Assembly (NCBI GenBank): GCA_028554645.1
Contig: JAQOOI010000079.1
Coordinates: 868,001 to 932,000 of the forward strand
Length of the DNA stretch: 64,000 nucleotides
DNA from: Omphalotus guepiniiformis
Taxonomy: Eukaryota; Basidiomycota; Agaricomycetes; Agaricales; Omphalotaceae
Reading direction: 5' to 3'
Shown here one piece after another: positions 35,701-46,537 of this stretch. The notes beneath the pieces were generated by a model, which did no database searches, was not told the origin of the DNA, and saw only the letters and a program-made list of their open reading frames with translations. Position 1 is the stretch's first letter, and every line of letters starts with the position of its first letter. Both the position numbers and the translations under genes were made by a program.

Positions 35701-38700
35701 GACCAACTTGCGAGCAGGTTTCTTCTCTTTGACAGGGGATGGCGCGATTGTCACAGTTTCCGAATTCGAATTACTCTCTGAGCTCTCTGGAATATCGATC
35801 ACCTCGACGACTTGAGCTTCAATGACCTTCTCCTCTTTTTCGTCTTTGACTTCCACGGCCGATTGAATCAATGTGCGCATGGCATCAGAAGTCTGGAAGG
35901 ACTCTCTGCTGCCTTCAAATTGAACGCGGCCGTTGTCCAACGCCACTATGTAGCTAGCACCTGGTGCACAGAGCTGGACGTGGTGAGAAACAAGAATGAC
36001 AGTACGGTCCTTCATCAGCTCTCCTTTGAGGCACTCGTGATATAAATGATGAGCAGTGTGCGCATCAACTAACAGACTCATCAGTATACTTGATACGTTT
36101 CAAGGTCAAATGAACCTTACCAGCGGAAAGAACATCATCCAGGAGCAGAACTGAGGCTCGAGAATATACAGCACGAGCAAGGGAAACTACACGGATATTT
36201 AGTTCATTTAAACCTCCCTGTGTCGGAGCATTTCACCCACCTCTGGCCTTTTGACCACCGGACAAGTTCACCTGTAATGTTTAGGTTAGCACGATGTGTG
36301 TAAACCAGGACCAGTTTGTCTAAAGTTCACACCACGTTCGCCGATCTCAGATTCATCTCCGTCTTCAAGGATGTCCATGTCAGTTACCAAAGCGCAGACC
36401 TGATTCTCATCAGACACGACCTCCTTTGAACCCGCAATCGTGGCAGACCTCAAGAGTCTTCTGATAACGAGTCTCATTGTATGGCAAATTGAACAGAATA
36501 TTGTCTGCAGAGGAATGTGTGAGCAAGACTCAAGATTTCAATACTCAAGGTCAAGCATACCTTTGATAGAGGCATTACGCAGCCATGCCGCCTACACATC
36601 AGAACAAACGTCAACACAATTTCAAGCGACCGAAAATCACGATACCCTACCTGAGGGACATATGCACAAACGCCCTGAACAATCCAATTATCCTTCGGAT
36701 CTATCTCTGCGAACTGTGAGATGATATTAGGTGGTGAACGCGGACAAAACATCTGGCCAGCCAATATATCGGCTTCCCCGAGAAGAGCAAGAAGCATAAG
36801 AGTTCAACGTCAACACGCAAGGAGGCATAATCTAAACACTTAGCCACATACCAAGAAGCATAAGAGTCTTTCCAGAACCCAACTTTCCGCAAATCAACGA
36901 GAGCTCCCCGGTCGGGAATTTGAGGGTCATGTCGATCAAGATGAACTTTTGCCTAGGTGTCGGAGCGGCGGAAGGCGCGTTGCTCGCTTGAGCGCGGTCC
37001 TGCGGCCAAGTAACGGTACACGATTGGAATGCGATCATCTGAGACTGTTGTTCAAGGGGAAGAACGGGAGAAATTTCCGCTGTGTTGAGATATTTCTCAA
37101 TACGACGCAGAGAAACTAAGCCCTGTGAGTGGTGTCAGTCAAGACTCAAATTGAGTGATTGAATCGGACGAACTTGAAGCATGTTGATGAAGGTCTCGGG
37201 CAGCGCGTTGAGGGCGAATTTTAGTTCGTTGAAGACTAGATGGACAATGTTAGTTGGTCTATTTTGAGGACAGTACTAGGAACGAACCCATGATCTGCGA
37301 AAAGCGTCAGCAACATCAGGTGCATATCTAGATAAACGACTCACAGAAGTGAAGGCTACAGAAGGTGTAAGCTCTTGTCCTCTTATGACCGTGAAATGCC
37401 AGAACGATACTAGGGTCACTAAGATGGGAGAGGCATTCCTGTAAGACCAAGGTTTGGTCACGCTCAGATCGTACAATGGCGCAAAAGATATACCAGATAG
37501 CATTCCATAGCGTCTACATCATGTCAAAGTAAGGATCTTTCAATGATCCGGGGAGACAGACTCATCTCACCTCGATGGTATAGTTTAACCTTTGATACTT
37601 CAGTTCCTTTTCACGAATCTTAAGCACGCGAGCTTCGAAGCTACGTTCCCAAGCCATAAACTAGGAAACAGCATTAGAAAGGAGGGCATAATACATGCGC
37701 ATTGAACGCTTACCTTGAGCATTCTAATACCACCAAGAATCTACACGTATGTGGCCAGATTGTCAAATCGAGCTTAGCCGCAATCATTTTGGACAACGAG
37801 ACTTACCTCGTTCATTAAAGCTATCCTTTCGTCGCGAGATTTCATTAAATTATCCTGGGCGCCTAAGCAAGGGAATGAGAAACCACAAATTCTGATCAAA
37901 GTGTTGGGAACTCACCAACAACGACCTTCCCAGCGAAGTGATTCATAGGTAAGAACAGACAAGTCACAGCCAAACCAAAGAAACAAGATATGCCTAATCG
38001 GTCGTGAGCAGGACAATCAAACATGTCAGGCTGTTCGATTGTACGCACCAAGCAAATTGAACAGGAATATAGTCCCCACAACAAGCTCTATGGGTGAGTC
38101 TGCAAGGCGAAATGTACCTTTAGTCTATCTCATGACACGAAAAGCACGCATATACGTACCGACAAGAGCGAAAAAGTGCCACGCAAATTCACTCAATCTA
38201 TCCACATCGGTAGTCATAAGCGTCATTATCTGTGCCTTGCTTGAAAAGTCATCTTCATCGTCTTCCTCCTTCTTCTCTCCTTCTGCATCACCCTTATCTT
38301 TCGCTGGAGCAGACGAGACAGAGTCCTTCCTGATAAGTGTTTTGGCAAAAAGGATTGAATTGAGCTGGACACGGAAGCGGACTTGGAGTGTTGTTGTTGA
38401 GAGGGACCATAACTGCGCAGTGACTGCGGTCAAACAAGTGGCGTCAGGGAAAGCGGCCAGGCAAGCGGAAGAATTGAGCACTCACGAAGATAGACTATGA
38501 GACTAGACATAAACAGCCCCACAACGTAAACCCAACCCCATCCCGTCTCTTTTCTCTCTGGATCGGCTTCTAGGTACGACACCAACAACCTCATGAAGAA
38601 CGCCGGCACATAGAAGATCGCTGCGGCGACTGCGGCAAGCCAGAATTGAGCAGTAAGATGGCCGGAGTTTAGGCGAATGAGCTGATAGCCTGTATTCCAT

Positions 38701-39708
38701 CCTGAACCAGCCTTGGGCTTCCACCGACCTACACGTAGTTGTATACTTGAGATCGCCTTCTTCATCAGCGAGAAGTTGGTGGTCGCACGCATATTGGCGG
38801 GTACGATAGGAAGATCGCCGATTTCGAGACTCTCTGCTATGTTACCAAGCATGACTACCTTTGTCGTGTAAGTGAAGTACAGGTAGCCCCATGGTGAAGC
38901 GCCTGAATTGTTCCGTTAATGAAAACCGTCCTCTTCTTCGAAGGAATAGGAACGTACCTGTCATACCAGTCACATTTTCATCATCAGAGTTCGTCTTCGC
39001 AGCAACAGTTTTTGCTGAGTAGATAGCTTCAGGTGGATAGTGCAGACGTGGACCTTGGCGTGTACCGAAAACCAGAAAGCACGATACTATGTACAGTATG
39101 GCAGTAGCATACCATATGTACTCTGCTAATTCCGGTGTGCTCACTTCCAAAGCAACTGGAGAGGATTCAGGGAGAATCGAAGAGATCCCGCTTAATGCGG
39201 ATGCCATGAATAACAATGCTGCAAGATGAATGATAGACTCGGAATGTCGGTCCACCGTATCTTGCCTGATAGAACGCGCAGAGACTATCACGAGGTACAG
39301 CGCAAAAAAGACATTGATGATACGCGTAGCCAATTCACCAGGGCCGTCAAGTATAGACAAACCAAGTTGTGTCGCTTGAAGAAATACGATGATGGTCAAG
39401 AGAAGACTTATAACTATCTTCCTTAGACGCATCTAGAGGCAAGTCAACAACCGAGCATCATCATTCAAAACGATATCGCAACGCATTGTCTTCCAAAATT
39501 TCTCCTCTTCTATTGGGTACCCATCCAAGTAATCCTCTGGACTTGTAACATCGAACGGGTCCGGAGTGTCAACATCAGAGTATCGTGCTTGACCGTGTGT
39601 AGGCAATTGTATTTTTCCATCCCTCTGACGATTCAACACGAGTGCGAGCAAGCTACCGGCAGCGCATACTGACAAAGCGATAGCAGTTTCGAACTGAAAC
39701 CGAGGCAT
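32744..39708 (-). CDS. ABC transporter, ABCC/MRP family, full length
   Basis: Large exporter of conjugates or xenobiotics at the plasma or vacuolar membrane. Start ATG at 39706-39708 (MPRFQFETAIALSVCAAGSL) begins an N-terminal membrane region (to about 38.9 kb). The first transmembrane domain follows (about 38.8-37.1 kb), then NBD1: Walker A GKLGSGKT (about 36.88 kb), signature VNLSGGQKAR (about 36.26 kb), Walker B SVLLLDDVLSA. An acidic and Lys-rich linker (about 35.85-35.7 kb) and the second transmembrane domain (about 35.6-34.3 kb) precede NBD2: Walker A GRTGSGKST (about 33.87 kb), signature STGEKQLL in place of the canonical LSGGQ (split by an intron near 33.4 kb), and Walker B KVLVMDE. 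It ends CKATGKDEFAVLKKLAGL, TGA at 32744-32746. There are more than twenty exons. The frame is continuous wherever I could join exons; not every splice was checked. Confidence 0.88.
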
Positions 39709-40844
39709 ATAACCACTGAAGTCGACTTGGAAAGAGAAATGAAGAAGTGGACTTGTTGCCCGCTATTCCCTGGTGCCAAAAGATGGACGACCTATCCCGT
39801 CAAGTATATATGTAAATAATGATGACGGGAAGTATCACCGACCCCTCACCGAGTCAGAAGAAGCTTAGGTACCGAAAGGTGGAGCCTAAAAATTCTTCAT
39901 GAGTGATAAGGCAACATTAAGCTGCGCAGCATGCGGTACGTATGGTCCGAGTTTCCTTTTTGGGTTATTTTTGAGATAAGCGAAACCGTGGACCGCATGG
40001 GTTGTAAACCTGTTGTAAAATTCTTGAAGAATGATTCTGAAAAAATTCAGTGTAGTCGAGAGAGCGAAACTACTATCCTATCATGCAGTTTCTTGAAGTT
40101 CCTGAGAGATGAGTCAAGCAACAAAGTCCGGCGAACCTTGAGATGTCGTGAAAACTCAAAGGACTCGCAGGGGCCGACATGCGCGCCGCGCGGAAGAGCT
40201 CGAGACTACATAGCAAGAGTATTTATGACTCGTGGTCGATCTGCGGTGGCTTAGTGCGGCATTGTGTCTTGAAATTGCAAAGCCAGCTCCTCATGGAGTC
40301 ATACTCACAAGCGCTAGAGGCTTCCGAGTGTCCTGTTTCAGACTCATATCGCTGACTATCCAGGTTAAGTATGTACACGAAGGGTGGAAGAAGACATTCG
40401 AAGGGTTGATTAGCGAATAGGTAATTTTATGTGTATTTACATAAACGAGGCAAGAACTCACCGAAGTAAAGGGAGCGCTAGGCTCTCCACTTCAGCAAGG
40501 TGTACGGTTTGCTTTCGTCTTAAAATCGGCAGGCCGCTAGCTCTTCTAGACGTAATGAAGTGACGAAGTCTGAATCGGGACGAGAGGACCGCAAAGGCAA
40601 GAATTCCAGCTTTGACATTTACCCACGGTCAGCTATATAAATTATGTAAACGCCAGGATGTTCAGTTTCGATGGCCACGTTCATGCTGCCAGCAGTCTCA
40701 TATGCATACTTCCTCAATTCTATACTACAATCTTCTTGAACAAGCAGAGCCGTTTCGCTTGTTAAATCCTCGCGCCCCGCCACATGGCCGTTTCCGAATG
40801 CTTTGCAGGCTATGGGCTAGCATGAAGAACTGCAAAGCAGCTTC

Positions 40845-42130
40845 ATGTATACGCTTATAGCCTCTGATCTCATAGCCCGGATGCTCAACAGGCCGCACTG
40901 TCAGTGACCAACTGTGAATGACGGGCACTCCGCGGGCCGCCTTACGTTGCTTGTGGTTATATCTCGCCAAAATATCGCATTCTTCATGTGGTCCCCTACG
41001 CCCAGAAACCACGTACAGATGCGTCAGATCTCTCACGAGCATCCGCTCCGCGATTGAGGTTGAGGTTGAGGCCTGAGGAGCAGTCCAACACGAACGGTGA
41101 AGAACGTGGAGTGGCACCGACGTCCGTGCTGACTCGTTGCAATTATGGTGTTTTTGACGATACTAGTGCATCCAACTACAGTGGATACGCCGGAATGTCA
41201 CCTTGACGCCGCGCGGCGAAGTAAGGACTCGCGATAAGGGTTGAAGATTTAGAGGATGAATTTGAAGAACTTGGAGCGTCACGCGAGGGGGGAGAGGCGA
41301 TTACTGAGAGCTGAGGTCAAAGAAGTTACTTCTCATTTGTAGCCTGAGGAGGACCAATTTGGCTGCAGCCGAGTAGGAGAATGAAGGACTTCAAGTGCGT
41401 GATTGAATTGCTATTTCATGCAGTGACATCCTCAATGATGCCTTTACAGACTGAACTAAAAGGACTAAATAAATCCGTTGCCGAGCAGCATCTGTTCTCA
41501 GAGTCTACCGCTGCAAAGCTCGAGCGTGCGTCACTCCGAGTTCAGTTTGAAGGTGAACGCGTTTAAAATCAAGATTTACAACACGAGCTCAGACACACTG
41601 TCGTGGACCTCAAGCGACAGCTTGATAAGTGGCACTCTCGAGATGAAGAGTGAAGCTGGTGTGAAAACTGCGAAAGAGACGTTTTGAACTTGGGGTTGAG
41701 TTTCAGGCTCTACGAGGCCAACTAGCCAAACAAGAGGAGGAAGAAGGGAGATCACGAGGTTCAGGTCAACCAACTTCTCAGTCTGATATTCCGAATCTGA
41801 TCCAGCTTAATGAAAATGTGAAATTCGCTCTGTGACCCCCTACGGCCCGCTGGATTGCATGTGGCTATATCTCGCTGAATTATCGCCTTATTTCCGTGAT
41901 TCTGCTATGCCAACACACCAGGCACAAGCTTCCAAGTCCGTGTCACTGGAGAATGGTCGAAACCAATTTGGAGTGGAGTCAAATGTCGTCCACCCTCACT
42001 AGTACGACCCTCGGTATTACTATGTAGTTCAACTATCTACGGTCGTTCATGGTACACCCCGCGCCGGATACGATTAAGCGTCACCTTGACACCGCGCCGC
42101 AAAGGAAAAAGCTCGCAATGTATACGCTTG
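40845..42130. repeat. Diverged direct-repeat motifs
   Basis: Three motifs recur. GTGG(T/C)TATATCTCGC occurs at about 40953-40978 and 41861-41886. GTCACCTTGAC(G/A)CCGCG occurs at 41197-41213 and 42080-42096. ATGTATACGCTT occurs at 40845-40856 and 42118-42129. The first two keep the same order and orientation in both places, on either side of the decayed coiled-coil frame. This suggests an old duplication of a promoter-like or transposon-derived segment. Confidence 0.5.
41381..41835 (+). pseudogene. Decayed coiled-coil-coding remnant
   Basis: Starting at an ATG, one frame reads a helical, heptad-like stretch (TELKGLNKSVAEQHLFSES, KLERASLRVQFEGERV). It then hits TAA at 41564-41566 and continues in the same frame as NQDLQHELRHTVVDLKRQL and DKWHSRDEE. 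A further TGA and a frame change lead to LRKRRFELGVEFQALRGQL with an acidic run and a stop at 41833-41835. The family is unknown. It is too broken to be functional unless I have missed introns. Confidence 0.35.
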
Positions 42131-42204
42131 ATCGAGAACTCAGGATTTGCCATCCGAACCACTTGACCGTTGGTGACCATATGCCGAGCGCAAAGTGACA
42201 AGAA

Positions 42205-42212
42205 TATATAAG
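42205..42212 (+). promoter_or_regulatory. TATA box of the mannanase gene
   Basis: TATATAAG lies 62 bp upstream of the ATG at 42275, a good core-promoter position. Confidence 0.6.
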
Positions 42213-42274
42213 TACGCAAGTTTGAAAATATATCCTCGTCGAGTGGTACCTCCCCCAACTTTCTTTTATCCTCA

Positions 42275-44595
42275 ATGAAGAATCAAAACCTAGGCGGCCT
42301 AGTTGCGCTAGCGCTGGCTTTATCCAGCGGCTACGCATCGGCTCAAACAGTTGTTGAGTGGGGTCAGTGCGGTGGAATTGGTTATACAGGATCGACGAGT
42401 GCGTTTCCATTTCGGTTGACGATCAATTTCGCCAAGCTCATTGTATTCTACAGCCTGTGCATCAGGATTAGCTTGTATCGTCATCAACCCTTACTATTCT
42501 CAATGCTTAGCCAGCAGCTCGTCAGCTTCAACCACTGTTGCATCCTCCACCGTCGCTCCAACAACTTCCACTGCCTCCTCAACTTCACCTACCGCGTCCG
42601 CGCCAGCCTCTACTGGATTTGTGAAGACGTCCGGAACGGACTTCACTCTCAACGGCGAGACTTATACACTCGTTGGGTACGTCGATTGAGCCAAACTATA
42701 AATGAAGGCTGAGTTTTACTGCGGACAGAGCGAATTCGTATTGGGTTGGACTCATGGGATTGAGCACCACTGATATGAACCAAGCGTTTGCTGATATCGC
42801 TGGTGAGGGTGCGACAACTGTCCGGTAAGTGAACCCCTCGGCGACCGCCTTCGGTTTCTCGTGTATTGACTTTTTGGTTTCTAGAACATGGTAAAAAACA
42901 GCCAATTTCGCCTACAACGCTTCGTTAACCGTGTTGTTTCAGGGGTTTCAACGAAGTCACTTCTGCTAACGGAGACTACTACCAAATCTGGAGTGGATCT
43001 ACTCCGACGGTCAATACTGGGAGCACTGGTCTGGCGAACTTCGGTTCGTACTCGATATCTTTTTGTCGAGGTGTGTACTGATGGAAACATGCCAGATAAT
43101 GTTGTAGCTGCAGCAAAAGCAAACGGGATCCGCCTCATTGTTGCATTGTAAGTGTCAATTTTTTTATTCTTGAGGACTTTGAGCTTACCTCGGAGATAGA
43201 ACTAATAACTGGTGATTCTGCAGCTACGCCACAATCAATCGCGCTTCAAATTACTAACCCTGCGTTTTTAGGTCTGATTACGGTACGCCGATCCCGGAGT
43301 AATTTCGATTTACAGAACTGACACAGTGCGACTTCTCGTGGCATCCTAATACTTAGGTGGAATGGACGTCTACGTAAATCAACTTCTCGGCTCTGGCTCT
43401 TTTCACGATTTGTTCTACACCGATGCGACGGTTATCGTAAGTCTTCATCTTGTGAAGGAAAATCACAACCGCTGAGTAAGACTGCGCAGGCGGCGTTCAA
43501 AAACTACGTGAAGACGTTTGTTTCGCGATATGCGGACGAGCCAACGATCCTGGTACGAAGTCATGTTTGGATTGCGGATATGTGCTGGTGCTAATATCTA
43601 CTGTGATGCTATTGTAGGCTTGGGAATTGGCTAATGAACCCAGATGTGGGGGATCTACTGGGTACATCTAAAAATCTACATTGATTGTTGCATACTAATA
43701 TTTCTTCTACTGGCTCGACTTCAGGCACCTGCACAACCAAAACTATAACCAATTGGGCTTCAGAGTTATCAGCATACATCAAATCTATCGACTCGAACCA
43801 CTTGGTAGCTATTGGCGACGAAGGATTCTTCAATGATCCCGGAAATGCGTTGTACCCCTACCAGTAAGCTTTTTACCCTTGAGTGACTGATGTGTTGGGG
43901 AGTAGGCGGGTTATTGATAATGGCTATGTTTCGATTTCGTACAGAGGATCGGAAGGTATAGACTTCGACGCAAACCTCAATATCAGCACTCTCGATTTCG
44001 GTACATTCCACGTAAGTCGCCATCCTTTATGTACTTTTTGAAACAACCACTGACTCGCATATGATCCTTATCCCTCTCCGATGGTTTTCGTGTATTTGCA
44101 TACCCAGTTATACCCTGTCAGCTGGGGCCAAACCTCCGACCCAACAGGCTTCGGAACCCAATGGATCACAGACCACGCCACGTCAATGAAGGCTGCTAAC
44201 AAGCCTGTGATTATGGAGGAGTTTGGTGTTACGAGTGGGCAGAGCGATACGTATACTACTTGGTTTGGGAATGTGGTCAGTACGGGGTTGACAGGGGATC
44301 TTATTTGGTTCGTGTTGTTTCTTTCAAGTTGTTTTCATTTCGTCTTTGTTTCGTCTCATGGGAGGTTGTTTTTGGTGTATGGGACTTACCCCAGTCCACT
44401 GGCGATTTCCGTACTCTGTCCTCAAGAATCTTTCTTGAAATTGACTAACTTTATTGTATCTCGTACTATAGGCAAGCAGGCTCGGTTATGGCGGATGGTT
44501 GGACTTCGCCGAATGATGGGTATGCCGTGTACCCGACTGATGCTGTATATCAGCTCGAGATCAGCCATGCTGCTGCGTTGAAGGCGAGGTCTTGA
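42275..44595 (+). CDS. Endo-beta-1,4-mannanase, GH5 with N-terminal CBM1
   Basis: Secreted hemicellulase that cleaves beta-1,4-mannan. It has a signal peptide (MKNQNLGGLVALALALSSGY), then a fungal cellulose-binding module CBM1 (WGQCGGIGYTGSTTCASGLA with the second Cys pair after it, ending YYSQCL), a Ser/Thr/Ala linker, and the GH5 domain (KTSGTDFTLNGETYTLVG). Catalytic motifs are LAWELANEPRC (acid/base Glu) and KPVIMEEFGVTSGQ (nucleophile Glu). FGTFHLYPVSWGQTSDPTGF lies between them, and the end is SHAAALKARS, TGA 44593-44595. Two adjacent micro-exons, 43200-43211 (12 nt) and 43272-43282 (11 nt), encode TNNWSDYG. Without them the conserved NNWSDYGG motif is lost. The TATA box is 62 bp upstream. 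Intact. Confidence 0.9.
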
Positions 44596-46537
44596 TTTTG
44601 CTTTAATTTGGATTCTTACAGTGTGATATTCCACTGGATATGGGGTTCTAGTTCGTGTATATGTACCATGTATCACTGCAGGTATGGTTTGAAAATTAAA
44701 ACTGCATACCCACTCTCTAGCCAAAGAATAACATAGAACTACATACCTGACGGCTTGTTCCCTCGTTTCTGTTCCCCACATCCACCGCCTAACTATTTTG
44801 TACTTGTGCATTTACGGCCAACGGGGAACCGTGGGAATGTCAAAGCTGTACGAACCACCTATCGGTCCGGTTCGGATACGCCACCGGTTCCGGATGAATC
44901 TCGGGATTATCGTATGTAAGTATGTCGAAAGGATGAGTAAAGTAAGTATCTGGACAGAATAAGCATCTGGAAGCGTAGTTTGATAAGATCGGATGCTTGC
45001 TGGGCAAATGAGGGTGTTAATGAGATGGGGGTTGTTGAGGTGTCGCCGTTGATGTTGAGGAGATGAGACACGGTATGTACGGTATGTACTCCGATTCGAT
45101 GGATTGATGTTAAGAACAGCCGCGACAACATACCCAGGCCAAGCGGTCTTATAAAGCTCTACGCAAGGGTGAAATATCGAAGTTCTTGGTACCTCAGAGA
45201 ACCCCGTAACGTCCGAGTTTGAAATGCTATTAGTATGTATGTACGACACTGATAGTCCGAACTTTGGGGTGCCGTTATAGGGATTCAAAGCATACGGCAG
45301 AATGAATTGCTCACCTCACTGTACCCATGCTTACCCATGCTGCATCTTTGAACATACATACTTGGGCCTAGACTACCACCGCATGCCCGTGGTTTATATG
45401 TATATCGATAGGCATTGAAATCCCAGCCGCCATCGCAGCGCAGGTCTGCTCGTGACGGTGAGCCAAGTATAGATATATCAGGATACGTAAGTATCGTTGT
45501 CGATTTCCTCGTCGACGGCCGTACGAACCTCCTGATACTGGCAAATGCAAAAATGCGTTATGGAGGGCGAGGCGTTGACAGAAGTGAGATTGAGATATTT
45601 ATGAATACCAGGGGGGTAGGGCCGGGTAGGTAATGCGAGGACAAGGCCTTCCGGATCGGGGTGAGGATATTTTACAGCGCGCTGCTAAAAAAAACTTGAA
45701 CTTATTCACCGACGGAGAGGTTGCACGGACTCGAGTCGCATGTTTCTGCCTCAAATTCATGAGGTGTCTCTCCGGTACCTGAGCTTGGCAGGATTTAGTA
45801 GCAGAGAGACATCTAGAACAGGTGAAATTTCACTCAGTCAGATGAACGAATTCCAGGAACGACACTGTGAAAGGTAATGCTTCGACAATTCAAAAACAAC
45901 CCTTGTTCGTGTGCATGGTCCTCTGAGCTTTGATCCGTGTTCTGGGGGTACGATTTGAGAGTGGCACGAGAGGGCACGAGCTTGCAAGACTCCACTAACT
46001 TGGAGCAAGGCTTAAAGATGATCCCATGGAGGTGTATGTTTGAGTACGTAGATGAGTGTTGCCGAGAAAAGCCGCCGGCAAGTGAGCGCCACGACAAATA
46101 AATGAACTGGTTTGTGAACCAATTCCTACAAACAAAAGTGACGTCACATCTTCGCGGCAGGGATTGACTCGCGCCGCAGCGCGCAGCCCTGAAAAGGATA
46201 TTTGCCGTGCTGGAAAGGGAAAAAATCATTCGACCTCATCGACCGAGACAGCGAGCATGAACGGAAAAAAGGAGGAAGAGGAAGGAAGAGACTAGGCAGC
46301 CATGCATGAATTGTATGTAGACGAGCAGTATTGAATAAATCTTATTTCAATGTGGAGCTGATTTGAGCCGTGGCTGTCAGCCTGGTTCGGCTGGTCTCCA
46401 CAATCGGATGCTCGCTTGCCTACTCTTTCTCTCCCTCCACCATCTCTAGGCTGCATTCCACGTCGTCAATATCCTTTGAGCTCATTGTTCGAGACGTGCT
46501 GCAGGCCCCCTTTGGGCGTTCCCTCTCCTTTCTAGCT
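44596..46537. other. Intergenic region, mannanase to RNA-binding protein
   Basis: About 1.9 kb. A minus-strand frame at 44812-45288 is the longest, but it shows no homology. The last 300 bp are the upstream region and pyrimidine-rich leader of the next gene, with a CRE-like palindrome. No RNA gene or repeat is recognised. Confidence 0.5.
46139..46146. promoter_or_regulatory. CRE-like palindrome TGACGTCA
   Basis: A perfect 8-bp ATF/CREB (bZIP) consensus, 392 bp upstream of the RNA-binding-protein start codon. A functional role is inference. Confidence 0.35.

Larger units (their letters stand above)
39709..42274. other. Intergenic region upstream of the ABC transporter and mannanase
   Basis: About 2.6 kb between divergent genes. 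It contains a decayed coiled-coil frame flanked by diverged direct repeats (listed separately) and promoter elements of the mannanase. The part at 39.9-40.8 kb shows only short frames without homology. Confidence 0.5.

Noticed and set aside
44812..45288. 158-codon minus-strand frame
   Set aside because: No homology, and overlapping frames of similar quality exist; probably chance in an intergenic region.
46370..46537. N-terminal extension of the RNA-binding protein in the same frame
   Set aside because: It starts at GTG, not ATG, in a pyrimidine-rich leader. The ATG at 46538 with a clean splice after six codons is preferred.
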